Source of the DNA: Datnioides undecimradiatus
Lineage: Eukaryota; Chordata; Actinopteri; Lobotiformes; Datnioididae
Direction: 5' to 3'
DNA: 64,000 nt
Assembly (NCBI GenBank): GCA_008933995.1
Contig: WARS01000013.1
Location: forward strand, 9,444,023 to 9,508,022
Shown here: piece by piece, positions 28,740 to 41,000 of the stretch
How the letters are laid out: every line of letters starts with the position of its first letter
How positions within the stretch are numbered: position 1 is the first letter of the stretch
Position numbers and translations under genes: made by a program
Notes under the pieces: generated by a model
Told to the model about the DNA's origin: nothing
Database searches by the model: none
Seen by the model: only the letters and a program-made list of their open reading frames with translations

Positions 28740-31700
28740 GTGCGGTGTGAATCTGATGTGTGTGTGTGTGTGTGTGTCCGCTGCGTGTGCATTGTCTCTG
28801 CAGAGCCCGTCCGTCGACTCTGCCTGACCCAGGGTCTGTTTATGCCTGCATGTTTTTGCTTTTCTTTTTATTCTTCTCATGTAACGCAAGCCGCCTGTTA
28901 TATAGCGCTGGAGCGCTGACAGACTTGCCCGTTGTATGACAGCTTAAGCGTGACAGTCAAACCAATGACGAGAGCATCAGGCTGCGAGGAGCGAAACCCG
29001 CTTTTATTTCGATCGCATTTCCTCTCCCTCTGGGGTGTGCAAACATTTCTTTCATTAATTCAACAGCAGACAGATGGATCTCTGTGATTTTTGTCATAAT
29101 GTGGTTAGGATCTTGGTTCTGCAGCTTTGTTGCTGGGTGAGGATCACTGTGGTTGAACCCAATGCAGGAAGGACTGGCTCTTATTATTGCACCTCATTCT
29201 TTTAACATATGGGGCCTGCATTTGACTCTTGTGCTTATGTTGATCAGATATTTGTGAGTAGATTTAATGCACAGTATGTTCGTTGAATGCATATTCATTC
29301 TCCATATTCAGTGTCTTTTAATGGCATTTAATCCACAGACCCGATCACACTCTGCTCACGTTTTTGTGCCTTTGATTCACTGTCAGTGATTGGCTGTTTT
29401 CTCTCAGTGCTCTCACCTGGCAACATGGATGAAACACTGTGTGGCTTAATGTCACCACTGACTTGTTTCCCCACCTCACAGCCCCTCTACTGACAGAGTA
29501 TTTCATACTGTAATCTTGTAAAATCTGGGGGTAGATTTACAGACAATATAAATTCAGTCTATAAAGACCTTATTAGTAAAATATGTGTTTTTCATTCAGT
29601 TTATGTCAGTGCTGTATTAGACATGCAGTCAACTTGACTATTTTGGTTGCAGATTCAGACTTGTGCTTGACATTTAATCCTGCTCTATACAATTATATTA
29701 GTGCCTGTCTCCAGAGGACGAACTATGGAGCCAGTTGATCAGAGGAAAAAACTAAAACAAGACAAATATTTATCATACAAGTTCATGTATCCACCCAAAA
29801 ACAATGACAAGATGCTTAAACCAACCATCCATTCTGCTGTGTGGTGTAACAATAAAGCGGTGTACTGTGGAATAGGAATAGACACGTTATGAGCTGATAT
29901 TTCCCTAAGTGAATCTGGGGTTTACTCTCATGGAGCTGGACCCATTACAAGCACTCTCACTTTCAGTGGTTTTACTAATGTTACACCTCAGGGGGCTTCA
30001 GCTGATCATCCCCCAGAGTCATGCACCAGCTCAGACCTTTGGATGCTCATGGGTTGAACAGTGGGATTAATAGGGCAGAGCTACAGATTCTGCTTTGTGT
30101 GGACATGCAGTGGATCAGCTGCTGGTCTGACTGATTCTTATTTACTAGACTCTCTCTGCCTCTGTAAGCTCAGTTTTGTCTTGTGGCATGTGCCAGGCAT
30201 TCAGAACCTGTAAACATTTCTTGTTTCTGCTGTATCAATAATCCTAGTCTTCTGCTTTCTACTTTACTTCAAGCCTTTTTTCTTTGCTAATTCAAGAACC
30301 AATTATTCAGCTCAGATCCATGTGTCATGGGAGAATTGCTCTTGTTTTGCAGGCCCTGTCTGCTCCTCTTGGCTTTAGACAGGGCCCTTGAACTGTGTGA
30401 GCAGGAAGGATGTTAATTTATGGAGGATGCTGCTTGTTTCTCATTCACAGCTGCTGTGTTGTGCTGCCTACAGACGCTTAACGTTCTCCACTTCTGACAA
30501 TCCACCACCATCACAACAATGGAAATGTTATGAATTGAGGCAGGCAGTAAGCGAGCGGTAATGAAATTCAGATTGGAAATTGCACCTGTCTTGCTTTGAG
30601 TTATTGCTTATGGTTAATGTGTACATGGCAGAAGGGACCAAATCGTCAGCGGGTCATTGACTGGGTCATAACAAGATCACAGGGGTTGCTTTATTATGTA
30701 TGAGGGCTTATTAAAAAAAAAAACTTGGTTTGTGAAAGAGTTTATTAAAAAAGGTTTGCAGTTTGTTTGCTATGGCTAAATATCTCTTAAATGCAATCGC
30801 TGCAGGTGCGAAAGCACATCAAAATATACCATTTACATCCCCTGCTACAGTGTAAAAACCACACTCCTAAAACCTGAACCCACAGCCATTAATGAATTCT
30901 TGACGACCCTCGAGGCTGGCTGCCAAAGCCGAGGTCTCTGAAGGACCTTGGGAGATGGTGTTCACTTCATTCAAGCTGTTCAGCTGGCAGGTCCTGCATT
31001 AGCATGTCAATAGAGACGAGGGTCACACACTGAACACAGAGACCGGGTGAGGAGCTCGGGCGCTGTTTTGCAACGAAACCACCGTGTGGTCACTGGACTG
31101 CAGCTCGGCCTCCTCCTGTTTGCCAGTTTTATAGGCAGCTTGTGAAGTGTTGCTTTCAGCCATCAGCAGCTGTTTGACATTGTGACTCTGCTGTACGACT
31201 TAAATATGGTTTCCACATCAGGATGAACTGAACCTTCAGTTTCTCAGTCTGGATGCTTCAAAAGTCCGGCAAACAGAGCAGAAGACACAGAATTAGGAGA
31301 GAAGAGATGACTCAGGACATGATCTGAGCAAAGCTTTGAAACAAACCTGAAGCTCTTAAATGGCATTAGTAAACGTCAAGACAACGGCGTACCCAGACTC
31401 CCTCATCTTCAGCATGGCACTGTTTTATTAAATTGGTTTGGTGTTTACAGCTTTGACTTGGTTGCCTCTTCTGTTGGCTGCATTCCCTAAATCACTGTCT
31501 GCAATGAATTTCTGATTGACTGTACTTGGAGTGCAGTTTTACCCCACTCTCATTCTCTGTAGTGCTTGACCCGTAGCAGGATTATTTCCTGCAGTGTTTT
31601 TCAAATGAGCATCAGTATGAGCTGCAGAGCTACATCACTTAGTTGATTAATCAGTTAGTTGAAAACAACTATTTTGATAATAGATTAATCATCTGGAGTT

Positions 31701-31969
31701 ATTATACCCACACTTACACCAGTACACCCACACACGAGTAAAGGCATAGTATGTATGCCTTTACTTGTGTGTGGGGGTACTGGTGTTGATGAATTGTGAT
31801 GTTAATGAATTGTGTGTGAGAACAATCCCAGTTTTGATGTGATGAAAATGACACACGACTTCGCTCATTTTTTCCTTCAGGCCACAAACAACTGCTCTGA
31901 TCAGGGAAAATAATGCAGGCAACTGCTCATGGAAATTGTTCAGTGTCCTCAATACGTACACATCAGTGT

Positions 31970-32015
<46 letters not shown>

Positions 32016-35000
32016 ACTCACACACACACACACTGCGTTTGAGGGTTTATTTTTTTGCTTGTTCATTTCTCCTCGCTACTGGTTCCTCTCTGTCAGACTA
32101 AATGCAAACAAGTTTCACCTCCCCAGCAGACTTGATTAAAAAATCGAATTTTTTGATCATTTGATAGTAATTTGATTGACATGCATTTTCCAAAGGACTG
32201 CCACTGAGCACTGCAAACAACTGTTTTAACAAGTTGTATGCCTTTACAGTGATACGCTCCTGCATGCAATCCTTAGCTTGCATTACTTCGGTAACAGTAG
32301 CCGGATGTGAGAAATGCCCCACAAACCACCATTATCATCACTTCTGAAAATAAAACTATAGTAAGACTTGTATGATATAATGGCCCTTCCACTGACCCTA
32401 AAAAATGTTTGTTTGGTTTGGCTGTATGGTTGTATGCTGATGAGAATTACATGTGGCAGTAGGTGTGCCTCTGTTTGTTGTGGCTGCAGGCTACAGACAG
32501 CTCTGCTGAGGGAGATAAATGCTCAAAGTTTTTCTCGGTTCATTGTGTTTTTGTTGTTTTTTTTTATAGCAAAGCAATAATGATTACTGGATGCAGCCTG
32601 TGGTGTCTTTGCACTCTGAAATACCTGCAACTAGTGAGGTCAACCAACACTGTTGTCTGTTACTGAATGTGTTGCACAGTTGCTGCAGGAACTAGAGATC
32701 AGAACTTGTTGGCATTGTGGTAAGTTAGCCTTTAACACCTGCTGGGTTGCATGAAGCTGATTGTTGGGAGGTTGGGAGTTTAAGAAATGGTTGCACTGAC
32801 TCACCGGCTGAAGATCTTGTAGCTGCCAGGTTGTTTGGCAAACCTGCTGTTGGCTGAGAGCAAAGAAGAAATCATCTACAAGCTATTGAGGCCAAATAAT
32901 CTTTAGTGGGACAGCTTGTTTATCGTAGCTGTCCAATAAATTTTGGGTTTCATTCAGGGTTGGTTTGCTTGTGTGGCGTGGCAGCGAGAAGCCAAACAAA
33001 CAGGAGGCTCAAGATGCTCTGTTGCTGACTCAGTTCAGATTATATGTTTCTATTCTATTAATACACAGTAAAGGCTTAAAGGGAAAGTTTTGGACATTTT
33101 GGAAAAGTTACTTTCTCGCCCAGAGTTGGATGAGATGATTAACCCCACTCTCAATCGTGTACGTTATACCACCCCCAGGAGCTGGTTAACTTAGCATAGC
33201 TTAGCATAAAGAAAAGAAACAAGGGAAAATGGCTTTATTCACCATGCAGTAGTAACCTCCCAGCACAAAAAAGCTCACTAATCATGAAATTATATCTCCT
33301 TCTGTCCTCTGTCCACACTAAAAAACAAAGTGTAAAAACTCGAATGTGCTGTTTCACTGGGAGGATATGTGCCAGACTGTTTGTTGTGTGGTCTTTCCTC
33401 TTTCCAGTCTTTATGCAACGTAAGCTGTCAAATAAGTTTTCAATTTGTTGTCCATCACTTAAGCTTAACTTTAACGTTTGAGGGGTTACTGTACGGATCG
33501 GTCAGCGTAACCTGGTCTGGTTGGAAGTTTAAGAAATTTTATCTGTATCCACCAAAGAGATACAATATATGGAGCAAGTGTGAGAACAATGACAAGAGAT
33601 CTACTTAAATAACTTCATATTTTGCTGAGGTATCTTCATTTCCCCTTGGCCATCGTAAGTCATATAGTTTTCTCTCGACTTTGCTGACTCTGCCCTGCTC
33701 TCTGTTTACTCTTTGTGATGAATGCAGCTGGCTCTTGATAAATTGAGTGTTTGCTCTGTCCGTTTCACAAGGATTCGAGATATAATCAGCCTTTCATGAA
33801 GGGGTGATCTGCCAGGCGTAGATTATCATTTAACACTGCTTTAGTATAGGGTTTTTTTTTTGGCTTCTGTTCTCTCATTGATGAAGTAAACAACGTTCCC
33901 TTTAAAGAGGAAAAACAGTTTCTTGGTAACTTCGTTCCAGTCAGTACATGATTTCACCACTCATTTCATTCAGCTGTCTATGTCGAGAGAATTTTAATCG
34001 ACACCGTCTGGAGAAGTTCAGTTTTCAACACTGTGATTGTATTACAAGTGCAGTAATGCATTGCCGTTTGCTGGGGGAATAAAATCTAGTTACAGAGCTG
34101 TTACAATTGAATTTAATTTAAATCAAGAATGACTGATCTGACACACCAAACATCCATTAAATAAGTCTCCGCAACAAACAATTGAACAAATAGATGCTTT
34201 TTGCATTGCCAGAAATTATTCTTTAACATTAGTAACCGTATTTTAATCTAAATTGTTGTTCTCATTAACTATGCTTGTTGATTTGAGCTGTGATGGCACA
34301 CATAGACTTTGCTATTGCGATGTACGTGATTCATACCATCAAAAACTCTACACACTCAGGTCCCCATATGATAAGGATGAGAAATCTGAGACGAAGAGTG
34401 TTTGGGTTTGATCCACATTTATAACCTGGCAGTATATAGATAAGTTGTGTCAGTCTGCTATGTGCACACTGAAACTTTGACTTCTCTGATGGACACAAAA
34501 TGCCACAATTAAAAACTGTTATTTAGGTGTTTTTTTTTTTTAAAACGTCCACTGAAAGAATAAATCCTGTAAATAAATCTCTTGCTGCCATAGAAAATCC
34601 AAATGGAATAAATGTGCTGCAATTCTTACAGGAAATTATGCCATCAAGCTGCTTCATTACGCAAGACATATCCACACTGAGATGCAGCAACCGTTGATAC
34701 CAGAAAAAAAACAATAAAAACAAACTTCCTGCAGAGATACAGTAACCGTAGAAACGGGGGAAAGAGGACAGTTGTGCAAAAATAACTCGTCAGTGAGAGT
34801 CTGAAAAAGTCACTATTTGAGGAAGTAATTAGTTAAGTGTGTAGGCTTGGGACCTGTTAGATTAACTTTATTATGTACCAGGGAAGCACATGTCCCACTG
34901 TAGACTTTAGATGATTAAAGAGTGCACCTATTTGCAGCTCACAAATCCCACTCACCCACCACTGATGGTGGAAATAGAAGCATATGTGGCACAGGCTCAT

Positions 35001-38000
35001 TATTCGTTAGGAACACAAAACTCTGGCATTTTGTCACATTCGCGGGTTAATGAATTGTTTACTGTAGGGCTGCAATGAATCAGTATTGGTTAACTTGATT
35101 TTATTGATATACTTCCTTACTGACAAGCTGAAAATAGTGAAAAAAGTCTAAGATGACATCTTCAAATTGCTTGTTTTGTCTGACAAAGTTCAGTTAATCA
35201 GTTTATTGTCACATCAGTCAAAAAAAGCTGCCAATCCTCTGGGAAGAGAAGCTGTAAGTAGATATTGCTTTGCATTTTTTAATTAATAATTGCAATAGTT
35301 GATTTCTTTTTCATTATACCTGCTGTATATATTGCATCTAGATTGTGGACCAGAATAACTGAACTTTGAAACCTGCAGAAAGTAAGAGGCTCCTTTGGTA
35401 GGAACTCAGCAGAGGGTATACTGGACACAGGTCGCTCACTTTCACCTACTTTGAGCCTGTCCTTATGTTGATCTTGGTTGAGTGGGGCACTTCAATAAAA
35501 TCTAAACGTTGTTGGAAAAAGTCAGTTCTAAAATAATGAGTATGTTTCTAAATACCAATTACAGCTTCACAGACAAATTTACACCATGTCTCAGTGCATA
35601 CATCTGCACGTGCATCCTGACTCAATTCTGCCACCTATCCACATCCATCAGACTCCACCTCTCCTCCAATAAGCTGTTCCCCAGGGACTGGTGCACGCCC
35701 GTGTTGCCATGGAGACACCTCTCCGCCTGGTCCTGCAGAGCTGGATCCTGGATACAGCAATGATGGACAGCAAGACACTGAAAGGGCGTGTTTCCGGTTG
35801 TAGCTCACACTCGGGCTTCCCTTAAGCAACAGACTCATGTAACACGCTGATGTGATGACGATACGGGCACCAGAGAGGAAATCAATATTAGAGAGCAGCG
35901 AGGGAGTCTGGGATGATTTTCCTTTCTTTACACTGTGAAGGAGGGCAACAATTAATTGTAATAATTTCTTTAGTTTCATCAGAAGTTGAGTATTTTTGTT
36001 CAAAACAACACGCCGTTTTCTGGTTTAGTACAGTTTGGGAGGCTTAAATGAGCATGCTGTCACAGATTGTTTAACATAACCAGAAGCGGTAGCCTTATTT
36101 TTAATTAGAGGAGCTACAGGTTAGTGAAAATAATGCACATGACAAGCTCATTTGATAAACATTTCTACAGGCTGTCAAGTTTTAGCTTGACAGAACATCC
36201 AGTGGAAAACAGGATAAACCAGCAGCTAATTAGGAGGGAGGATTAAGAGTTAGGGACAACCCAGAGCGAATGACAGCTGACATCATGCTGTCGGACGCTC
36301 CATCAGCTCACCTCTGCTCCATCCATTGATTGGTCTTGGCTCCTGTTGTCTTATCTTTGAGTGCATGTGCTGCAGTAGAGTCTGGGTTAATGAGGGAACA
36401 GGCAGAATGGACACAGACAGTGAAGAAGAACCTATGCTGCCATCACGAGCATGTCCTTGTGAACCCAAAATTGCATTAATCATTAGTGGATTAAAAAAGA
36501 AAAAAACGAAAAAACAGAGAAATGGGGGATTAGTTCAATGACTGGAACTTGTATTATGAGACTCCATAAGAGAGTGAATTAAGGTCTGGATAAGGGTTGT
36601 GTTTGTCTGTGTGTCTGGTTTTCATGTGAATTTGGCTCTGCAGCAGATACTGCATACATACTCGCTGGGGATTAGGTTAGTGAAATTTGGCTCGGAGTGG
36701 CTTTTGTCTGTTGCGTGTGTCTACATACTGTGTGTGTCTTACCACATGGTGATGTGAACGCCGAAGGACATTATTTTCAAAGTGTTTAATACCTTCAGAG
36801 GCTGGTTATGATTTATAATTTATCCCCATTACATGGAGACATGTAGTTCTTTCATATTTTAGCTTTATTATCCTGCAGTGAAATGATCCATCCCTCCTGC
36901 TCCTCCTCGGGCTGCCTGCTGCCCGAACAGCCCGGCTTCCCCTGCTGCCCTCAGGATGCTCAGCAGAAAAACCCCTCTCAGTCACTGCACTCCAATTTTA
37001 TCTGGACTTCATTGCGTCAAGATGTCACGTGGTCCTCTTAAACAGCAGACCTGCAGTAAAATGCTGCACCAGTACATCACCACTAGTGTCCTGAATTGAC
37101 TTCAGGAGTAGACACAGGTTTTGTTTCTAGAGGATGATAAGTAACATCTCCTTCACAGCCCATAAATGTGTCTATATCATGTTAGGAATCCATGACAAGC
37201 AGGAATACCTTAAGTGCTGAAGATATGTCAGATGATTCCGATTATATCAGATAAATCTGTTTGCATCTGTTTGAAAAGGCTTTGACAATGTTTTATACTG
37301 AGCTGAAATTTACCTGAGGGAGACCAAAATAAATCATTACACACAGAGCAAACACTCACCCTGTGCAGATTACGAATGTGGTTGTTTTCAGCTTAAGTAA
37401 CAATGGATTTTAACAGTAGAAAGGAAAAAAAAACAAAATATACAGAGAAACTTATTAAAGTGCACCTTCAGCATCCTCCACTTCTCTTATGTCCATCGTT
37501 CCACCATTTTTGTATAATATGGCAAGCTGCCTTATTAAAAACCCTAATGTATGACTACATTTAGCTGGCAGGCAGACATGGCAGTTGGTTTGGGCAGGAA
37601 GAGTGCTGACTGTCTGCTCATCCATTCATTTACAGTCACTGTCTTTGTTGACTGCTCATTGTTAATTTAGAATTACCAATTCAGTAAAGAGGTCACTAAA
37701 CTCAAGACAGCTAGTTGCTCTGAGCAAGAATTGGTGATGCTTCGCTGCTTTAACTCACAGATAGGTGCAAACCAAGACCACAGAATCAGTGCTGGGCTGT
37801 GGTGCAACTCTTGCAAAGTGACCACAGACTGAATTGCAAGTCGTGATGGACGCTGGCCAAAAAATATTTCCCATACTCAGCCATTACAAAAAGATTGGCA
37901 AATGGTAAAACAATATTTTTTTTCCTGAGCACCATCATATATCGTATACGTCCAATAAAAGTATCAAAGAGCTGCATCAGTAGATCATTTTTATGCCATC

Positions 38001-41000
38001 CGTGTGTGTGGGGGCCAATAGGAAGTCAGTTGGCTGCACTTTGCTCTTTGTCTGTGGAAACCTAAAAGAAACATTATGGGCGTATTCATCCTGTATTCAG
38101 TTCTCTTAATGCATCCATAGTGCAAGCCAGTGGTCATGTCTGCAGACAAGCTCGATGGGAGCGTGCATGACAATTATAAATGGTGTTTTTGTGTGTGTTT
38201 TTCAAGCTCCAAACTTTTTACAGACACTTCACAGTTCAAGTTCACCCCAGACTTTGGGTGGAGTGCACCTCAGTTCATTCAGCCTAAAGCAAGCATCCAA
38301 ACTTTTATTTCATTTTTTGATGCCATACTCTGCTGTTACACAGCTGTCTGTGCAGGGTTTTGTCTGTCTGTGTCAAAGATCAGGGATCTCCAACATCCTA
38401 CTATTGTTTTCAGAGGTTTTCCTGTGCTGTGAGGAGACAAGTGTCCATTGCGCTTTCAGTTCCTGCCCAAGCACTGTAGGAAGAACTATATTGTGGAGCA
38501 GGTGTCCAGTGGAAGGTATAGCAATGATGAATTGACCACAGGTCAGGACTGTAAGTGTCTGTCAAGAATATACACTCTCTCCTCTCATAATATGTCATAT
38601 AGCGTATATGTCACAATTAACTGGCACAGTCATTTACAGAGCAACAGAAGTGAACCTACAGAACATTAAAACATGACCTCTGCTGGACAGTTTAAAGTGT
38701 GTTTGGCTCACTCTACAGACATACAGAACATGAATACATATGCATATCCACACATATCCCGACATACTTTCAAATTTATGAGTTGTTGTTATGAACGGGG
38801 TGCATTAATACACGTGCACTATAAATCCCAGGTGTCTGCAACAGCTCCAGCTCGAAACAAAAAAGCTTAAGATCTAAGAAGCGTATATTATAATTCTGCT
38901 CCATTGCTGGTTTAGTCTTACAGGAAGACACTGATTAAAATGTTATTGATGAATGCAGCCTTTGGGATTTTTTTTTTTTTAGTTTTGTTGAACATTATTT
39001 GGCTTTTTAGAGGGAACTCTGTTGGACTTTGCAAATATAGTTTATATATCAAACAGCTCAGAAGCAGTACAGAAGCAGTATTTACTAATGGGGAAACAGC
39101 TAAGTGGAAAAAAAAAGTTATTTTTCACCGTATATAACTGAACTCTAGAAAATGTCCACATTAAGCTCAATTACACAAGCAAAAATCAAATTTAATTGTA
39201 CTGTTTGTCACACCGCTCTCTATTTATAGGCTGTTGTAAAGCTTTAAAGGATAAAATTATATTTCTAACAAAGAATCTTAGCCCTTCCACCAGAGTTTGA
39301 CCATAATTCAGCTGCTCCAGCAACGACCACCACTCCCACCACCCTTCCCACCCCACCCCTTTTCCCCATTAGCCTTTTTGTCTGATGATAACCCCCACCT
39401 CCCTTTACACACGCACACAAAAAAGGCAGATGGCTCCATCTCAAAATAGAAAGACATGGCGGCAACACACAGTAGGTCCACCACAGATAATAGCCGCATG
39501 CCTAATCAAGCAATGCAAGAACATTAAAGGTTTAACTTGCTAACTTTGAATCAGTGGAGTTGTTTTTGGGAGGTTGGCCACCTGCACTGGGAATACTTGC
39601 CTATCTCAAAGCCCAGTAGCAGAGAACATCTTCAATGAGCCCATGCTTTGATACCTTGATTTGCTTTGCTCTTGGACTGCAGGCATCTGATTAGTTAAAT
39701 AGTTAAACATTACACGGATAAGTCTTTTTATTAAAAGGCCCATCTGGAGCAGAGTGTTTTGTCTTTGCTCAGTCATACTGGAACTGCAAAGCAATTTGTT
39801 TTGTTCCAAAACAAGGAAAACCAGAGCAGCTAAGCTGAAAGTGGGGCATCCATGTTTAGCATGCATACGGAGAAATCTGTTTGGTTCAAAGCCTTGTTAC
39901 ATACATGTCAGAAAGGTGGTGGTGGTGACAGGTGTAGTTCAAGACATTTCTACATACAAGTGATATAGAAAAAAGGCGCTGTACCCAAGCACTTGATTTG
40001 TTGTGTTGTTTTGAGCCACTTATCGTTCTTGAAAACAGCAAACGTCTTGTGTGTCAAACTACTCACTGAATGTTTCATCTACAGGAAAAGCATTTGTCTT
40101 TTTATGTCTTCAGCTGGTAACAAGTCAAATCAAAGACAATTACTGATATCAGGAGAATTTCTTGATGTAAGGGGAGTGTAGTAAGAGCACACAGGACTTG
40201 TTTTGGTGGTGTTCTAAAAGATAATCAATCATCGTCACTTTTACTGCAGGCCTCCATTCACTGCGTTCCCTCTCCTCACAGACTGAAAAGGACCACAGTG
40301 GGGTCCTTCACTTTGAATAAACCACAGCCAATGAAGCCCCTCTAAGAGCTGGGAATACTTAGGGGATAATTCTCCAATTGCTCATGGTTTCTCAGAGGGA
40401 AGGGCACACTTCTGGTGTGCGTGACCTATTTTTCCCGAACTCATCTGTCAAATTGCAGCGCTGCAGCTGGTGGTTCAGAGTTCTCTTTTTTTGTTTTTCC
40501 TTTTTTTTTTTTCAGAAGTGCTCGCTGTCACTCATGCAAATCGGTGTCACTTCTTCCTGGGGCATTTCTCTTGGCTCGCCTGCTCTGGCACTGTTTTCCT
40601 CTTTTTAAAAATTCAGTAAACAACATTGCAAACAGGGTGCATAGCTGCATGTCTGGCGAGGCAAGACATTCCTGACACGACTGAAGCAGCAGAAGTGGTG
40701 TCTCTCCCTTAGCTCTGGTTCAGAGCTCCCACTAAAAACAGAGCTTTAAGCCCTCAGAGGTGGGAGGCAGAGGGAGGCCCCTGGATGAAGGGGAGGGCTG
40801 GGACAATGGTTAACCGCAGAGTGCAGCATGCCGCTCGAGGCTGAGGCCAGGCGGCACGACATCACAGGGAGGGAAAAGGCTCGCCCGCACAACATTGCTG
40901 TTTCAGTTCAGCTGGCAAGCTTCCCCGGCAGTGAGAGCCCATGCATATATCCACGAGGAGGGCTTGGCTAACCAAATTACACCCTCAACAGCATGGAAGC

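Noticed and set aside
35635..36003. 122-codon minus-strand frame in srgap3 intron 1
   Set aside because: No recognisable protein features and no supporting splice or promoter signals; the length is within chance for this composition.
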